From: Nesterenkonia aurantiaca
GTDB taxonomy: Bacteria > Actinomycetota > Actinomycetes > Actinomycetales > Micrococcaceae
Direction of reading: 5' to 3'
Assembly: GCF_004364585.1 (NCBI RefSeq)
Contig: NZ_SOAN01000005.1
Span: 62,001-126,000, forward strand
Length of the DNA stretch: 64,000 bases
The position numbers were made by a program, and so were the translations under genes. Below the pieces are notes generated by a model. The model was not told the DNA's origin. It saw nothing but the letters and a program-made list of their open reading frames with translations, and searched no databases. Each line of letters opens with the position of its first letter. Position 1 is the stretch's first letter. Shown piece after piece: positions 63,671 to 64,000 of the stretch.

Positions 63671-64000
63671 ATGAATGAGCTCTCCATTGTTCTCGCAGGC
63701 GGCGGCACCGCCGGCCACGTCAGCCCGATGCTGGCCGTCGCCCGCGCCCTCGACCGGCTCGCCCCCGAGGTCCGCCAGACCGTGATCGGCACCGCCGCAG
63801 GACTCGAGACCCGACTGGTGCCCGAGGCCGGCTACCGGTTGGAGACCATCGAGAAGGTCCCCATGCCGCGCCGACCCTCCCGCAACATGCTGCGCTTTCC
63901 CTCCCGGTTCGGGCAGGCCGTGCGCGATGCCGCCGGGATCCTGCGCGCCGAGCAGGCCGACGTCGTGATGGGGGTCGGCGGATACGTGTGCACCCCGGTG
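63671..64000 (+). CDS. murG: UDP-GlcNAc:MurNAc transferase MurG, N-terminal part (runs off the window)
   Basis: About 110 residues are visible from the ATG at 63671 (GAAGGA 6 bases before); an ATG at 63650, overlapping the ftsW stop, would add seven residues. The N-terminus has the G-loop [20 protein letters not shown] and the VGGYVCTPV motif at the window end, both diagnostic. MurG makes lipid II from lipid I on the inner membrane face. The gene is open at the end of the window. Confidence 0.93.
   Translation, partial: MNELSIVLAGGGTAGHVSPMLAVARALDRLAPEVRQTVIGTAAGLETRLVPEAGYRLETIEKVPMPRRPSRNMLRFPSRFGQAVRDAAGILRAEQADVVMGVGGYVCTPV

Overview
The window is high-GC (about two thirds G+C) actinobacterial chromosome. 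Gene order and protein types point to Micrococcales, most likely Micrococcaceae; Nesterenkonia is my best guess, by inference only. Supporting signs are the actinobacterial form of 2-oxoglutarate decarboxylase/dehydrogenase (KGD), a SigR/RsrA-type sigma/anti-sigma pair, GuaB1, class II DAHP synthase beside a PknL-like kinase, a 24-residue bL37 ribosomal protein gene, and a MurE whose diaminopimelate motif is altered as expected for an L-lysine cell wall.

Layout. 1-1038: the end of a Tad (Flp) pilus locus (partial TadE, TadE, TadG-like). 1134-6845: a membrane protein, then prfB-ftsE-ftsX-smpB; FtsE carries an acidic, repeat-rich C-terminal extension of about 460 residues. 6902-8473: a small membrane protein and an aldo/keto reductase. 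8741-11018: a 2.3-kb lower-GC mini-island inserted at the 3' end of the tmRNA gene (ssrA, minus strand, 11003-11372), bounded by a 19-bp direct repeat. It holds an acidic lipoprotein, an orphan coiled-coil protein and an integrase lacking its catalytic domain. 11438-12371: two FluC/CrcB fluoride channel subunits. 12402-15843: a manganese-type ABC importer with an MntR-like regulator and a candidate MntR box. 15979-21326: hisN, rsgA, aroA, a DoxX protein, then divergent sigR-rsrA. 21520-30542: bL37, an SGNH-like protein, kgd, guaB1 and two CNNM/CorC-like membrane proteins. 30644-34019: a zinc-type ABC importer with a histidine-rich binding protein and a convergent Zur-like regulator. 34058-38759: a HIT protein and HrpA helicase. 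38954-39037: tRNA-Leu(CAG). 39105-41605: an exported rhodanese and a YeeE/TsuA-type sulfur transporter gene broken by one in-frame TAA. 41678-51645: lipid and isoprenoid genes (PlsC, acyl-CoA ligase, polyprenyl synthase), an alpha/beta hydrolase, aroG, a PknL-like kinase, dinB and a DUF3040 protein. 52041-64000: MraZ boxes and the division/cell-wall cluster mraZ-rsmH-ftsL-ftsI-murE-murF-mraY-murD-ftsW-murG (murG runs off the end), almost all with 1-4 base overlaps.

How the parts fit: trans-translation (smpB, ssrA) and release factor 2 lie close together with ftsEX; two metal importers each sit beside a matching regulator (Mn with MntR, Zn with Zur); aromatic biosynthesis appears at two sites (aroA, aroG); and the last 12 kb is one division and peptidoglycan precursor operon. 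The least ordinary regions are the ssrA island, the FtsE extension with its hexanucleotide repeats, the nonsense-broken sulfur transporter, and short duplications of gene 3' ends that include the stop codon at several loci.
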